Of a DNA stretch of 64,000 nucleotides, positions 12,511 through 27,735 are shown one piece after another. Within the stretch, counting starts at the first letter, position 1, and the number at the start of each line of letters is the position of its first letter. Both the position numbers and the translations under genes were made by a program. The notes under the pieces were generated by a model, which saw nothing but the letters and a program-made list of their open reading frames with translations, had not been told where the DNA came from and did no database searches. Source of the DNA: Atrichornis clamosus (Eukaryota > Chordata > Aves > Passeriformes > Menuridae); NCBI GenBank assembly GCA_013400975.1, contig WBMZ01000235.1:1-64000 (forward strand), given 5' to 3'.

Positions 12511-15049
12511 TCTCTCTGTTACTGTGTGCAGAAACTGCTTTTTCTCTTGGTTTTTTTTCTGTCACCAGGCTGACTTTTCTGTCTTGTTATATATTGCTAT
12601 TAATTTGTTATGGAGATGTTTGAGTCTTTGTCCTGAGACACTTGGGTCAGGACTGTTTCAGGAGCTCTCCTCAGACTTCTCCTTTATGACCATTATTTGT
12701 TGTTTTCAAGGGAAAAGGAAAAGCTCAGCCAGCACAAAGCACCCTAAACGCTGGGGGTTTTGTTAAAATGTTCATTCTGGGCCTATCACTGAGGTAAAAT
12801 TGCTGTCAGAAGGCCTTTAGCTATTTGTTTTCAATGTTCTAGTGAGCTGCGTAAGGAAATGAAGTTGTTCCAGTGTGATGGGCAGGTCGGATATAAAATG
12901 TTCCCTTTCTTTATTACACCTGGTTGTAGGTTGTTCTGCAAGGGACGCTGTGGCTTGATCAAAACAACGTCAAGCAATTGTTTGCCAGAAAACAAATGTT
13001 GCGTTTTTACTGTTTGGCTTAGTTTTCAATGGGTAGTGACTGAAGCTGTGTAGAGATATTTTAAATTTCTTCAAATATTAAGGAGCTAAAATGTACAGTT
13101 ATAGCAGTAATGTTCTTCTGGTTTTCTGTGTAATCTGCCAAGCCATGAACTGCTGTTCGTGTGATGCTGTTAAATCACAGTTACTAAAGTGCTTAAAAAT
13201 GTTAGTCTTTTACTGACCTTCTGTCCTGTCCTGGTCTGATTTTTCAATGGCTCCATTATTGTGAAATACTGCTCCACATGACTGTGAAACGAGCAGTCTT
13301 GTATTTTTTCACATTTAGTAGCTTTCAGTCACTAATGGTTTCTAACTGTGCACCCGAAGCTTTCAGATTTTTGTGTTACCATATTAGAAGAAGGTTTGAA
13401 GCAGCTTTGAGACAAAACCAGTGCTTGTTATGTTCATGTGAAGCAGCTAAGCAGTGAAATTCCAAGAATATGGGTGGACTTGCAAAATTTTCAGTTGTCA
13501 GAGACAGTCAAAACCAGTTTGGTATGAAATGGGGGGACTACCCTGAAGTTATACTGAACAAATGGAGCAGTATGTGCTCGAGTGCCACTGCTGACAGTGG
13601 CTTTGCTCAGCTTTTATTTGGCTACAGCCATTCTGTGATCCTGATCTTGCAGTGAGTCTGGAGAAAAACTGAAGGGGGAAAAAAGAAAATAATGAACACA
13701 GTTACTCTGGATGAGAAAATAAGCTGTCACTCCTCACTCCATGAATGACTCTCTAATACCTACACAAGAGTATCCAGTAGCGTTCCCAGCTGCAGGACAG
13801 GCTTTTAAAGCTGTTGAGGTGAATTCACAGGTCACAGGATCAAGTGGTGATTGCCTTCCTGCTGACCTGTACAAGCATGAAGGCACCAGGTGGGTAAAGA
13901 CCTCCAAGAGCAGCTGATTTTTGTCTGTTCATTTCAAAAATATAAGTACCAGTCACAGAAATCTCCTAAGTATGGATCAGAAAGGAGGCTGAGGAGTTCA
14001 GCGGATCCTCCCAGGAGGTTCATGTCAGAATACAATGACAGGCAGCCAGAAGCTGGAAGAATTCAGAGCTGCAGTCTGTAGCACCTTTTTGGCAACCATT
14101 AGGTCACAGAGGTCAGGGAGCTGAGGTGCTCCTTGAGGGAGAAGGCTCCAGCATTTGCTTTCAGAAGTGGCTCTCAGGCAGGATCAGGCGCTTTGGCTCT
14201 TTAGCATCCTGAATACTTCTCACTGTGCCCTGCTGGTGTAGATTCCTTCAGCATCTCAACTGAGATGTGGTGCTAAGAAAAAGTAATAGAGCTGCCGGCC
14301 TGGCAGCAGCAGTTTGAAGCTGCGTTTCATACCACATCAACATGGGAAAATGGTTTGGTTTAGCCTCGTTGTGGCGGGAAGTGTGCTGAGCTGTGACCAT
14401 GAAATAACAACGCCACTCAGACATCTATAAACAAATCATTTTTACTAATGACAGCCTGCTTCTTTCAGTACTATAATTGACAGTGTTTCACACCGGGAAA
14501 TGAAAGCCAGTGCTGTGGAATGACAGACCTTTGGTTTCAAGCAATTAGGCACATGCTTTAGTGTTGTCTTCATTCCTGGTAGCTGAGAAGTTTTCCATCT
14601 TTGTGGATTCTACTTGCACCATGTGCCTTTGCTCATAATACGGCAACCTGAAATTTTGATAATAATACTCAGCCTTGAGCCACTACACCTCCTGGCTGTG
14701 CTCTGCTGGTCTGAGTGTATGTGGATGTCTAATAATGTGTTCTTGGGAACATTTCCTGCAGGCAGTTAAAATGTGGGGAAGGGCTCAAGAGATTGTTCAG
14801 TGAAACACAGACATGAGCAAGGCAATTTGTCAGTTGTGTGGCATTAATTCCGTAGTGAAGGGGATTACAATCAATGTTTATTTGCTTTGAAAGAGTCTGG
14901 ACTCATGGCAGTAGAAGTTCACAGACTAAGCTGGATTGATGTGGGTAGCACAAACACTGCTGGATGTTTGCGCTTTTCAGGGGCCAAGATGGTGTTTTGG
15001 GCAGGTTTTGGTATTTTTGGCATGGTTTACAGGAAATTTTTCTCTAACA

Positions 15050-15283
15050 TTTTTCTCACTCCTCCCTCTCACAGCTGCTATGCAGCATTTTTTACCCTTT
15101 CTTAAATATGTTATCACAGAGGTGCCACCAGCATAACTCCGTGGCCCAGCTTTGGGCATCAGTGGGTCTGTTTTGGAGTTGGCTGGAACTGGCTCTCTCC
15201 TGGAAATACTCCTGATGTCTTCTCCCAGAGGCCACCACGACGGCCCCCCTTGCTGCCAGAGCATTGCTCCATAACCCAATACA
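15050..15283 (+). mobile_element. 3' part of an avian endogenous-retrovirus LTR
   Basis: From memory of neoavian LTRs, the run cttaaatatgttatcacaga, the following gtgccaccagc, ggtctgttttggagttggct and the terminal ataacccaataca match the 3' half of a common LTR, whose 5' half lies at 40964 in this window. The 5' portion is missing and no target duplication or internal retroviral genes are seen. A minus-strand open frame at 14977-15378 crosses it and is an artefact. Class (ERVL or ERVK) cannot be decided here. Confidence 0.65.
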
Positions 15284-15440
15284 CCTGTCTGAGCAGTATT
15301 TGGGTACTGCTGCTGATAACTGCGTGTTATCACCCTCCTCTTTGCTATTTTGTTTTTATCAATGGGTATTTTGATCACTGAATTATTTTCTAGAAACAGT
15401 TCAGTTACTTAATAATTATTTTTATTGGTAGCACATATAT

Positions 15441-15534
15441 GGAACAACCTGGTCTAATAGAAGGTGTCCTGCCCATGGCAGGGAGGTTAGAATTAGATAA
15501 TCTTCAAGGTCCCTTCCAATATTTTATGAATGTT
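15441..15534 (+). mobile_element. CR1 LINE 3'-end fragment, sense
   Basis: ggaacaacctggtctaatag, then aaggtgtcctgcccatggca and aatcttcaaggtcccttcca are the last roughly 95 bases of CR1 in sense orientation. The sequence is truncated at its 5' side and diverged. Confidence 0.85.
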
Positions 15535-15636
15535 CACTGTGCTGTAAAACAGTGTGGGTCTGAGATTTTTCAGCTGCTTCATCCTTCTCGCTGAACACAC
15601 ACTCGAAGTCTTATATCTGTTAATCAGAGAAATAGG

Positions 15637-15700
15637 GAATCACAGAACCATGGAATGGGTTTCCTTGGAAGGGACCATAAAGATCAAATACAATTTTGTG
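15637..15700 (-). mobile_element. CR1 LINE 3'-end fragment, antisense
   Basis: gggaatcacagaaccatgga, then atgggtttccttggaaggga and ccataaagatcaaat are the reverse complement of a CR1 3' end. The fragment lies about 100 bases after the sense fragment at 15441, so the two face each other tail to tail. Confidence 0.75.
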
Positions 15701-16372
15701 TTGAAGCTGTATATTTCCAAATAGACCTTTTTCTTCTGGAGACACAATTATATACTTTATTGAAAATAATTATTGGATAAAATTAATAAGCATTTGTTGT
15801 ACATTATTGAAGATAACCCAAATAATATATATTTATTTGAATGTTCTGGTATTTTTAAGCAAAACTAAAGGAAATTTTTCTTACAAGTTGTTATGATTTT
15901 GTAGTGTAATATAGTACAATTATTTCGATAATTGGTTGGTTTTCACACAAGTTAACATCAGAAGTAATTTGTTTCTCTTCATTGCCTTTGATATTATTTA
16001 ATCTAATGTTTCAGAGCAGGGCTTGTTCCATATAATGCTTTTACTAATAACATGTGAGGCCAATTGTTTTGTATATGTAGATTTAACAAATAAAATTGTG
16101 GAAACTGACATTTTGACAATAAAAACCCCTAACAAAAAGTAGGTATAGACTAGCACTGGATAAAGTCTAAGAAATCTAGAAAACTCCTTTGCTTGTGGTC
16201 ACTTAATTATGTTTGATCCATCCACTGAGTCTTCTGGAGCATAACTCCAAGTACTAAATCATAAAATCAGTTGGTGTGCCATTAGAGTTCTTTTGTATAA
16301 ATACAGGAGAAGATTATAACCTCATCTTAATTAAATGTGAGTTTTTAATTGTTTTCTAATTTTATTTTGTAG

Positions 16373-16499
16373 AGAAGAAAGATGTAACACAGAGCTTGGA
16401 AAGCTACACAGCAAAATGCCCTGGCACAATGGAAGTCATCACTCTTCCAGATGGTTTGAAGCTACCTCCTGTTCCCTTCACCAAATTGCCTATTGTGAG
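16373..16499 (+). CDS. TRAPPC9: TRAPPC9 internal exon b (linker region)
   Basis: The exon is 127 bases: two bases completing Glu, 41 codons, then two bases (ag) of an Arg codon. The peptide reads [20 protein letters not shown], then [20 protein letters not shown] and V(R). It begins with the end of the helical part and then has the proline-rich linker that leads into the beta-sandwich part of TRAPPC9. The linker motif [10 protein letters not shown] is very conserved among vertebrates as I recall it. The acceptor is tttattttgtag at 16361-16372 and the donor is gtaaga from 16500. The frame matches both neighbours. Confidence 0.95.
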
Positions 16500-20326
<3,827 letters not shown>

Positions 20327-22399
20327 TAAATTAGAAAATCTGGGGTCAAGGGAAGCAAACCTGAGCATCACTGACTTGTATTGGAGATAAACAACTTTTT
20401 AGCCTCAAATTCTGAGTGAGCAAATCTTTATTCTCTGGGGCACAGTTTCTTGTTCAACAGAGGAATAAAGTCTGATAGATGACAACATGGATTTTCAGAA
20501 GATATAAACTTAGTTTTATTTCCTTCTCAAACAAAAGAGAAATCAGGGAAAACTTAGTTCTGACACGCTCTGCTTGGCAGCCGCCACAGTTTGGGTGCCC
20601 TGAGCAATGCAGCGTTGTGGATTCTCCTTTTCCTATTCTTTAGCTTAAACTCAGAATGATGAATTGTGTGATGAGTCCCTTTTCCTTAAGGACAGTTCAG
20701 CCCTAAAAACCTCCTTAAAACCCCTGTTTGGAATATTAGTAATTTTCTGCTAGAGGATTATATCTTCTATTCTAAAGCTTTTCAGTGCAGTAGTTGTGCC
20801 ATTGGAAAAAGATCAGAGTTTTGTTTAAATCCTGGATTAAGTTACAAATATTGGTAGGTCTTTTTGTGACTTTTTTACATATCATGTGTGTGATAATTTT
20901 TACCACCAGCATTAATGTCAGCACAAAAAAGACTTCTGTGACTGTGGATCAGAACTGATTGTAAAAGCTTCAGTACAGAAATGTGCAGGATGTTTTATGT
21001 TAACTTGGCTCCTTGTTCATCCAGATTGTGCCTGGCCTGCAGGGCCAGTTCTTGGAGAGTCTGTGGTTTCCTCATTCCAGCATGGGGGGGCCCAGGCTTT
21101 TCCCACACAGTCTCCTAGGCTGGATGTTGGGCTGTGCCCCTGCTGTGGACCCTGATCATGATTAAGGTGATATCTCCTACCTTGAGAAGAACACGCACGT
21201 TTTCTGTCTGGTGTGTGTTGATGTGTATTTGCAGTAAATAGCTGAAACAGGAACAGTTAGAATAAGCAGAGGTGCAGATGATTGTCTGGCAGTTTGGAGG
21301 GACATGGCTCAGTGAGACTTTGCTGCAACACTACTTCAATTTTAAAGATAAAGGATAAGAAATTAAAAAAAAGAAGAATTAAAGGATAAATTTTTAAAAT
21401 GTACACATAGGGGAACATCTTAAAGTGCGTTGTTGATTCCTCTTAATGATTTATTGAAAGTTTGATCACTATTAAATTTTTAACATTTAATCTCTTGGCT
21501 ATACCTTGCCATGTTTTTTTCATTTAAATAAAACCTTATTCCCAATCTTGTCACACAGTCATATAATGCGGTATTCTTGTTCCTTAATGGATACAAAAGG
21601 AATCTGCATTTTTTGAACCAGTTAAGATTTGTTTTGGTGATGTGTGTACCATAGGAGATTTACATTTTACAGAGAACTTCCTTCTTTTAGGTTTATCTTT
21701 AGCCTCAGGAGATGTCTGACAGCTTCTGATCCTGTACAGCATTTGTCTTTTGAAGTATATACACAGTGCAGTCACTGTTTAAAGCCTCTAATGTTTCAAA
21801 GTTTAGCAAACAAAAGAAAATACAAAATAAAATTGGATACTTCCTTTGAAAGAAGCAGAGAAATTTAATAAACTTTGAGATTAATGAGAATATTTTAATG
21901 GCATGTATTTAACATTAATTAAAAACCACAATAGCAAATGAACCATTTTTCTTACATGGAGATAGTATGCCTTGTTTTGGTTAAATTATTGTTTTGCAGC
22001 AAAGGAAATCAAGCACTGCTTGACAAACCAAAGGGAAACAAAACCCATTTAGAAAGTCTTGAAATGTTTTCAGCTTTCAAACTTGATAAGCTTTTCTGAT
22101 TGGAAACAATAACTGGGATAATTATATTCTAGTTAGATTGCTTTAATAGTGCTCTGGTCGTAAGAAATAAACTTACTGATTCTTGACATGAAGTGTTTTA
22201 TTTATTTTTGAGTGCTGGTAGTCTAAAGCAGCAAGAATATGTAATATAGTTCTGTTAGTAAGTCTGTCAGCTCTATCGTGTCTGTATTAGATGATAGAGA
22301 TACAGCTGATAGTACCTTTCCTTTCAAGAGGTTTTTCCCCAAGGAAGCAATACTGTAGAATTTCTCTGGCACCTTTTTCATTGGAGATTTCAATCACAT

Positions 22400-22842
22400 C
22401 TCAAAAACCTCAAGCAATTCGGACTCCACAGTGTCCCTGGGGAGGCTGTTCCACTGAATCATTATTCTTACTGAAAAAAAGCAAAAATGCAGTAAGGAAA
22501 TGAAACCTCTCTCATTGAAACTGGTCCCCATTACCCTTGGTCTTCTTTCTGTGGCTCCTTGTGAGGAAAGAGCTTCTGTCCTCTTTGTTGCAGCCCTTTC
22601 AGTCCTGGACTGCTGTGATGGAGCTCCCCCTGAGCCTTCTCTTTGCCAGGGAGAAGAGATTTGACTCCTTTAGTCTTTCCTCATCAGGTGGATTCTCCAG
22701 TCCTTTCATCACCTTTGTGGCACTCCTTGGGATCCTCCCCAGTCTATGTCTTTCCCAAACTGTGGAGACCAGAACTGGACAATGCTCCTCCAGCTGTGCT
22801 GGACAGGGTAGAGTAGAGCAGAATGATCATTCCTCTCTCTGA
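22400..22842 (-). mobile_element. CR1 LINE internal/3' region, antisense
   Basis: ggactccacagtgtccctgg, ttctctttgccagggagaag, cctttcatcacctttgtggc, tccttgggatcctccccagt and ggagaccagaactggacaat are reverse-complemented CR1 sequence from the end of ORF2 and the 3' UTR. The copy lacks the extreme 3' end that most CR1 fragments keep. Open frames at 22291-22503 and 22537-22842 are read through this repeat. Confidence 0.8.
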
Positions 22843-22884
22843 AGTGGAGAAGCAGATGGACTCAGAACCCAGCAGGGTGTAGTT

Positions 22885-23925
22885 AGTCAAGGGACTGTTA
22901 GTCAGGGGTGTGTTGCAGATGAAGACTGGAAGCAGTCGCTGCACATGTCAGGAGGAAGGTTTCTCTTCCTCAGAATCTGACAAGTAGGACTGGCACCTTC
23001 TACAACAGGTGTGAGGCTCTGGAACAAGAAGGCCACACAACTGATGAGGTGAGTAAAAGTCCTTCTGGGGCCGAGGGGTTCTAAAGCAACACCTCTGGTA
23101 CCCTGCATCAAGACCTGCTCTGTTAACAGGAAAAGTAGGGTGGTTTTAATAGGAGACTCCCTTCTAAGGGGCATGGAGGGCTCGATAGGCAGACCAGACC
23201 CAACCCACAGGGAAGTTTGCTATCTCCCAGGGGCTCAGATAAGGGATATTACTGGAAATCTCCAGTCTGGTAAGGCCCTCTGATTACTGTCTGCTGTTGG
23301 TTGTTCAAACTGGCAGTGATGAAATACCAAAGAGAAGACTGAGGGCAATCAAAAGGGACTTTAAGGCCCTGGAACAATTGGTAGAGGGATCAGGAGCCCA
23401 AGTAGTGATTTCTTTGTCCTTCTGGTAACAAGGAATAATATTGATAGGAATAGGCACATCCATCATGTGGCTGCAAGGTTGGTGTCAGTGGAAAAATTTT
23501 GGTTTTTTGCCCATGGAATGATCTGTCAATACCTGATCTACTGACACCTGACAGGTTGAACTTTTCTCAGAGGGGAAAAAGGGCTCTAGCACAGGAGCTA
23601 GTGGGGCTCATAGATAGAGCTTTGAACCAGCTTGGAAGGGGGAAAGGGACAAAACCAGAGTCGCGCGTTACGAGTGATGGGATGGTATGCCAAAACTTGA
23701 GGGTCCTAATGGGATCCCTCAGTGTGCTTCGCCAGGTGTTGTCTACAGTGAACCACATCTGAAATGTTTCTACACAAATGCACACAGCGTGAGGAACAAC
23801 CACCAGCTCCAAGCTTTGGCCCAGACCCAGGGGTTTGACATCACTGGCATAAGAGAAACCTGGTGGGATGAGCTCCTGTGACGGGAGTGCCCTGTTGGAT
23901 GGTTATGTTTCCAGAAAAGTTCCAC
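22885..23925 (+). mobile_element. CR1 LINE 5' half: ORF1 (GDSL-type) region and start of ORF2, decayed
   Basis: Translated in pieces, the sense strand shows a GDSLLRGMEG motif (about 23149-23180), then RPDPTHREVCYLPGAQ, then RLRAIKRDFKALEQLVEGSG (near 23340), then LNFSQRGKRALAQELVGLID (near 23560). These are the hallmarks of the SGNH/GDSL esterase-like ORF1 of bird CR1. At 23758-23880 a frame reads LKCFYTNAHSVRNN, then TGIRETWWDELL. This is the N-terminus of the CR1 ORF2 apurinic endonuclease, with its conserved NAHS and ETWWD blocks. Stops and frameshifts occur throughout. The copy is dead, and sequence similarity ends around 23925, before the reverse transcriptase. The open frames at 23499-23762 and 23687-23881 are fragments of this element, not host genes. 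Confidence 0.85.
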
Positions 23926-24757
23926 AGTGTGGTAGTTGTTAGAATGTGGAGATTTAGGACTCCAGTGCCTACTGTGGCTACTGAAGGTGCCTCTTGCTGT
24001 TGTAAACCATAATGGTTAACTTAGTACCTGTGCAGAGCAGTCACTGGTGAGTTTGGGGGCTGCAGAATGCATCAGGCATCATGGACACTAATAAGCAATT
24101 AGATAAGAAATGTACAGAATGTCTCGTACCATTGTGAATTTGAACATTTTGTTTTAATCAACAGTTCTGCTTTTCAAGTTTCACAGTAATATAACCCATT
24201 AACATCTCTGGATGTATGTGTTTAATTTCCACTAGCATTAATTGGAGTTAAACATTTGCATTAAGTTCATCTCCCTTGAGCTCTCTAATATTGCTTGTAA
24301 AATGTAATCAGATAGTAAATGACTGTGATTGTACAATTAGAGTATGGATGGCTTCAACTGTGAATTAAAGTCTTAATATTGATAATCCCAAGTTTTTTTA
24401 CTGGACGTTTTCTAATATCCTAGTGAAAAAAGTGTTAGCAATGTATGTTAAAATCATTGAGTAAAGCAGTAAAAGCTAATCCATGTACGTTAGAGTTTAC
24501 CTTATAATCATGATTTATTTAACAAATGTAGTTAAAACATCTTTTGTTTATTTGGACTGCAGATCCTCAGCTTGCAGGGAAAATCTCGTCTCATTCAGTT
24601 TAAAGTCTGAACCTCCGGTGCGTGTGGTTAACTTTGAGAATGTGGAAGGTAGACAAGAGCCTGTCAGACTGAAAAGGTTATGAAGTGCTGACCTAAAATA
24701 ATCTTTCTGCATGAAACAGTTACTCAGAACTTCAGTCTCTGCTGCTGACCTTCATAA

Positions 24758-24862
24758 TTTCTCACAGAGTGGTTTGGGTTGGAAGGGACCTTAAAGACCA
24801 TCTTGTTCCAACCTCCCCTTCCATGGGCGGGGACACCTTCCACTAGTCCAGCCTCATCTCCT
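24758..24862 (-). mobile_element. CR1 LINE 3'-end fragment, antisense
   Basis: tttctcacagagtggtttgg, gttggaagggaccttaaaga and ggggacaccttccactagtc are the reverse complement of the CR1 3' terminus. About 100 bases are present. Confidence 0.9.
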
Positions 24863-25659
24863 TAAATTACAAAACCCAAAAAATATAAAAGTTGGCAGAT
24901 GGAAGTATCTTTAAAGTTGAACCTGTCTCTTCTGGTGAGATACAAACTGCAAGTGCATATTTTTACCTGAAATACTTTACTTCACTGTCTTTTCTAAATA
25001 CTTTCACAAGTTACTTAACTGTTTGAGTTACAGCTTAAGCCTCCATTTTGCGACCTCCTCCCCACAACCCCCCCAAAAATAATCTCTAGATCCAGTTGTC
25101 ATCTTCCACTCCCACAGCATCTCCCAAACTACTTACTGTTTCCCAAAGAAAAATAGGAAGAGGAAACTGAGGTGGCATCTTGCTGGTGAGCAGTTGTTTC
25201 CTTCTGGATTTAAAATGTCCCTTTATTTACTCCGTATCATCAGTTGTGTCTGTATGAAGACTTGTGACTTCCTTCTTCTTGTTGTGTTCATGTCGTGGTT
25301 GATTCTTACCTGAGTCTCAGATATCCAAGGCAGTGTGTGCTCTACCTCACTCCAAGTATGGAAGCCTTCAGGTGTTTCACATGAAGGATGTGTTCAGGTA
25401 CTGTTTTGAATTGGTGCCTGAGTTAAAGTCGCCAGTGAAGCACTGGGTTTTTGGAACACTATTGCTGTGTTACTGTTTCCAGTCCTTTCACCTCTTGGTT
25501 TGCCTGGGATTTACAACTTGAGTCCCACAATGCTCTTGAGTAGGACTTGGGCTGTGAAGATTATAGAGAGATTTTAAGTATTACAGCAATCTGACAGCTC
25601 AGCTGCTGATTTTATTTTAATAATACTATGATTAGGTAATTCCTGCATTCATTCTGTGA

Positions 25660-25842
<183 letters not shown>

Positions 25843-27679
25843 TAGTTTAAAAACGATCATCTAAGCCAGCATAACCTCAGTGTAAAGGTGTGGTGGTGTC
25901 AGTTTTGTCGTATTTGTTGGTGATGAGATATTGAAATTAAAAATCTCTGCCACTCTGAGTGTTCAAATGCTTTACTGGCACTGACCCCTAAATCAATTCC
26001 CTGCGTTCTTGCACTGACTAGAACTCCTGCTACATGATTTACATATACTGATTTTCAAGTAGTAATTATATCCTGAAACCCAATAATTATTGTACACTTG
26101 CTACTGTAATTTAAAAATCCACATTTCATCCTCGCTTTTCAAATTCCCATTTTGACCACAATTTAAAAATCTGATGAACTAAAATAGTTAGTTCTGAGAA
26201 GCTTTGGGTTTTAATAGCAGTTTCAGCACATGGATCTGTTGTTCCCGGTGATGTATTTAAAAACACTGTCATGTTAAATGATCAGAAGGGAGTGAAAAAA
26301 AGGCTGAAACGCTGGAGAAATACATAAGGTTAGAAGGATCAAGCCCAAGCTCTCTGCTACTTCAGTTGGGTGCTTGCAGTGTGTGCTGAAAGAAAGGAAA
26401 TCGTGGGGTTTTTTATTTCCTCCTTCCCTTCTTTGTTCCAACCAACAGGATTTTTTTTTAATTATTATCCATTTAAAGGTTAAAAGTTCTCTAACTACCA
26501 GACCAGTTTAATCTCCACTCAGTCCTAATCCAGCATTTTTCTTTATGTTAAATATTTTTACCTAATACTGCTTTAAAAATAAGTCACATTTTAGAGCCCA
26601 TTGTGCTCTCAGCCTAAATGAATCAGTGTACATTATTTGCTCATGATTTTTGTTTTTTGTTTTTAATTGATATGTCTACTGCAGTGTCTAACAACAGTGT
26701 AAAACAAGTTAACCTAAATTACTGATAATAAACCACATATAATAAAGTCTTTCTCCATGTGAAATGAACATGCCCAAAGATCTTGATTTTATAACACAAT
26801 AAAATTAATTATTGGAAGCTAACACGCTGCTTTCTTCAGCAGCATTTTCTCTAACCCTCAAAGAAGTATTCAAATTTTTTAGGAATGAATAGAAAAAGTA
26901 GTTGTACACTGTGCATCAGAAAGGATTCTGTGTGGGAATTAATTGATTTTAGAACATTTTGATTTACAGTCTGATTTGTACTGTGTAAGTAATGATGTCG
27001 TTATACATTTTAAAAACTTGGATAATTTCTTAATGAGGAGATTTCTTCCGAGTGCTTGCACACACTCAAGAACTCGGAACACAGTTATTTGCATAGATCT
27101 GCACAACATCCCTACCCTGAGCAAATTAATTGTAGTAGCATGAATACTTCTCTTCACTGTTGGCGTGATCACGTTCTGTCTTGGAATTAACACTAAATTC
27201 CAGTTCCATTGGTAAGCCTAAGAGGAATGCAAACTAGGTGCAAATAGTTGAAGTGGTTAACGTAACTGTGTAGTCAGTGCTGCATAAATAGAGTGCTTTG
27301 AGAAATTCTGCTCTGCACTAGGACGGGAGAAATTGCTTGATTTTGGTTGATTTGTCTGCAGTATTAAGACCGTGGCCAGCAAGTTGAGAAAAGTACTTGT
27401 TCCCCCCGATCTGGAATTTGAGAGACAAAGTATTCAGGGGCCAGTTGTGAGCTCCCCGAATGATAGAATCACTTGACATCGGTTCAGTCTGTAGAGGAGA
27501 AGAACTCTGGGGTAATTCCTACTGCTTTCCTTGATCCCAAAATGGGAAGGTGCAGCAGAAGCAGAGCTGGGCTCTTGACAGAGGTGCCCAGAATAAGAGT
27601 CAGGGATATGCTGCAGCCATGGGCAACTTCCTAATAAAGTAATTCCCTTTTTCCAAGTATGAGGGTGATCAAACACTGC

Positions 27680-27735
27680 GACTGGTTGCCCAGAAAGAAG
27701 GTGGGACCTCCACCTTCAGAAATCTTCAAAACTGA
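27680..27735 (+). mobile_element. Possible old CR1 fragment
   Basis: gactggttgcccagaaagaa, then ggtgggacctccaccttcag and aaatcttcaaaactgagtg resemble the sense CR1 segment before the 3' end ('ggttgcccagagaggttgtggagtctccatccttggagatattcaaaac'). The match is short and diverged. Confidence 0.5.

Noticed and set aside
13890..14081. 63-residue charged frame (PKYGSERRLRSSADPPRRF) as a possible exon or processed pseudogene
   Set aside because: The composition looks protein-like, but there is no convincing acceptor/donor pair in phase and I recognise no parent gene.
23499..23762. 87-residue frame with LNFSQRGKRALAQELVGLID as a host gene
   Set aside because: It is a fragment of the CR1 ORF1 esterase-like region in a decayed element with stops and shifts on both sides.
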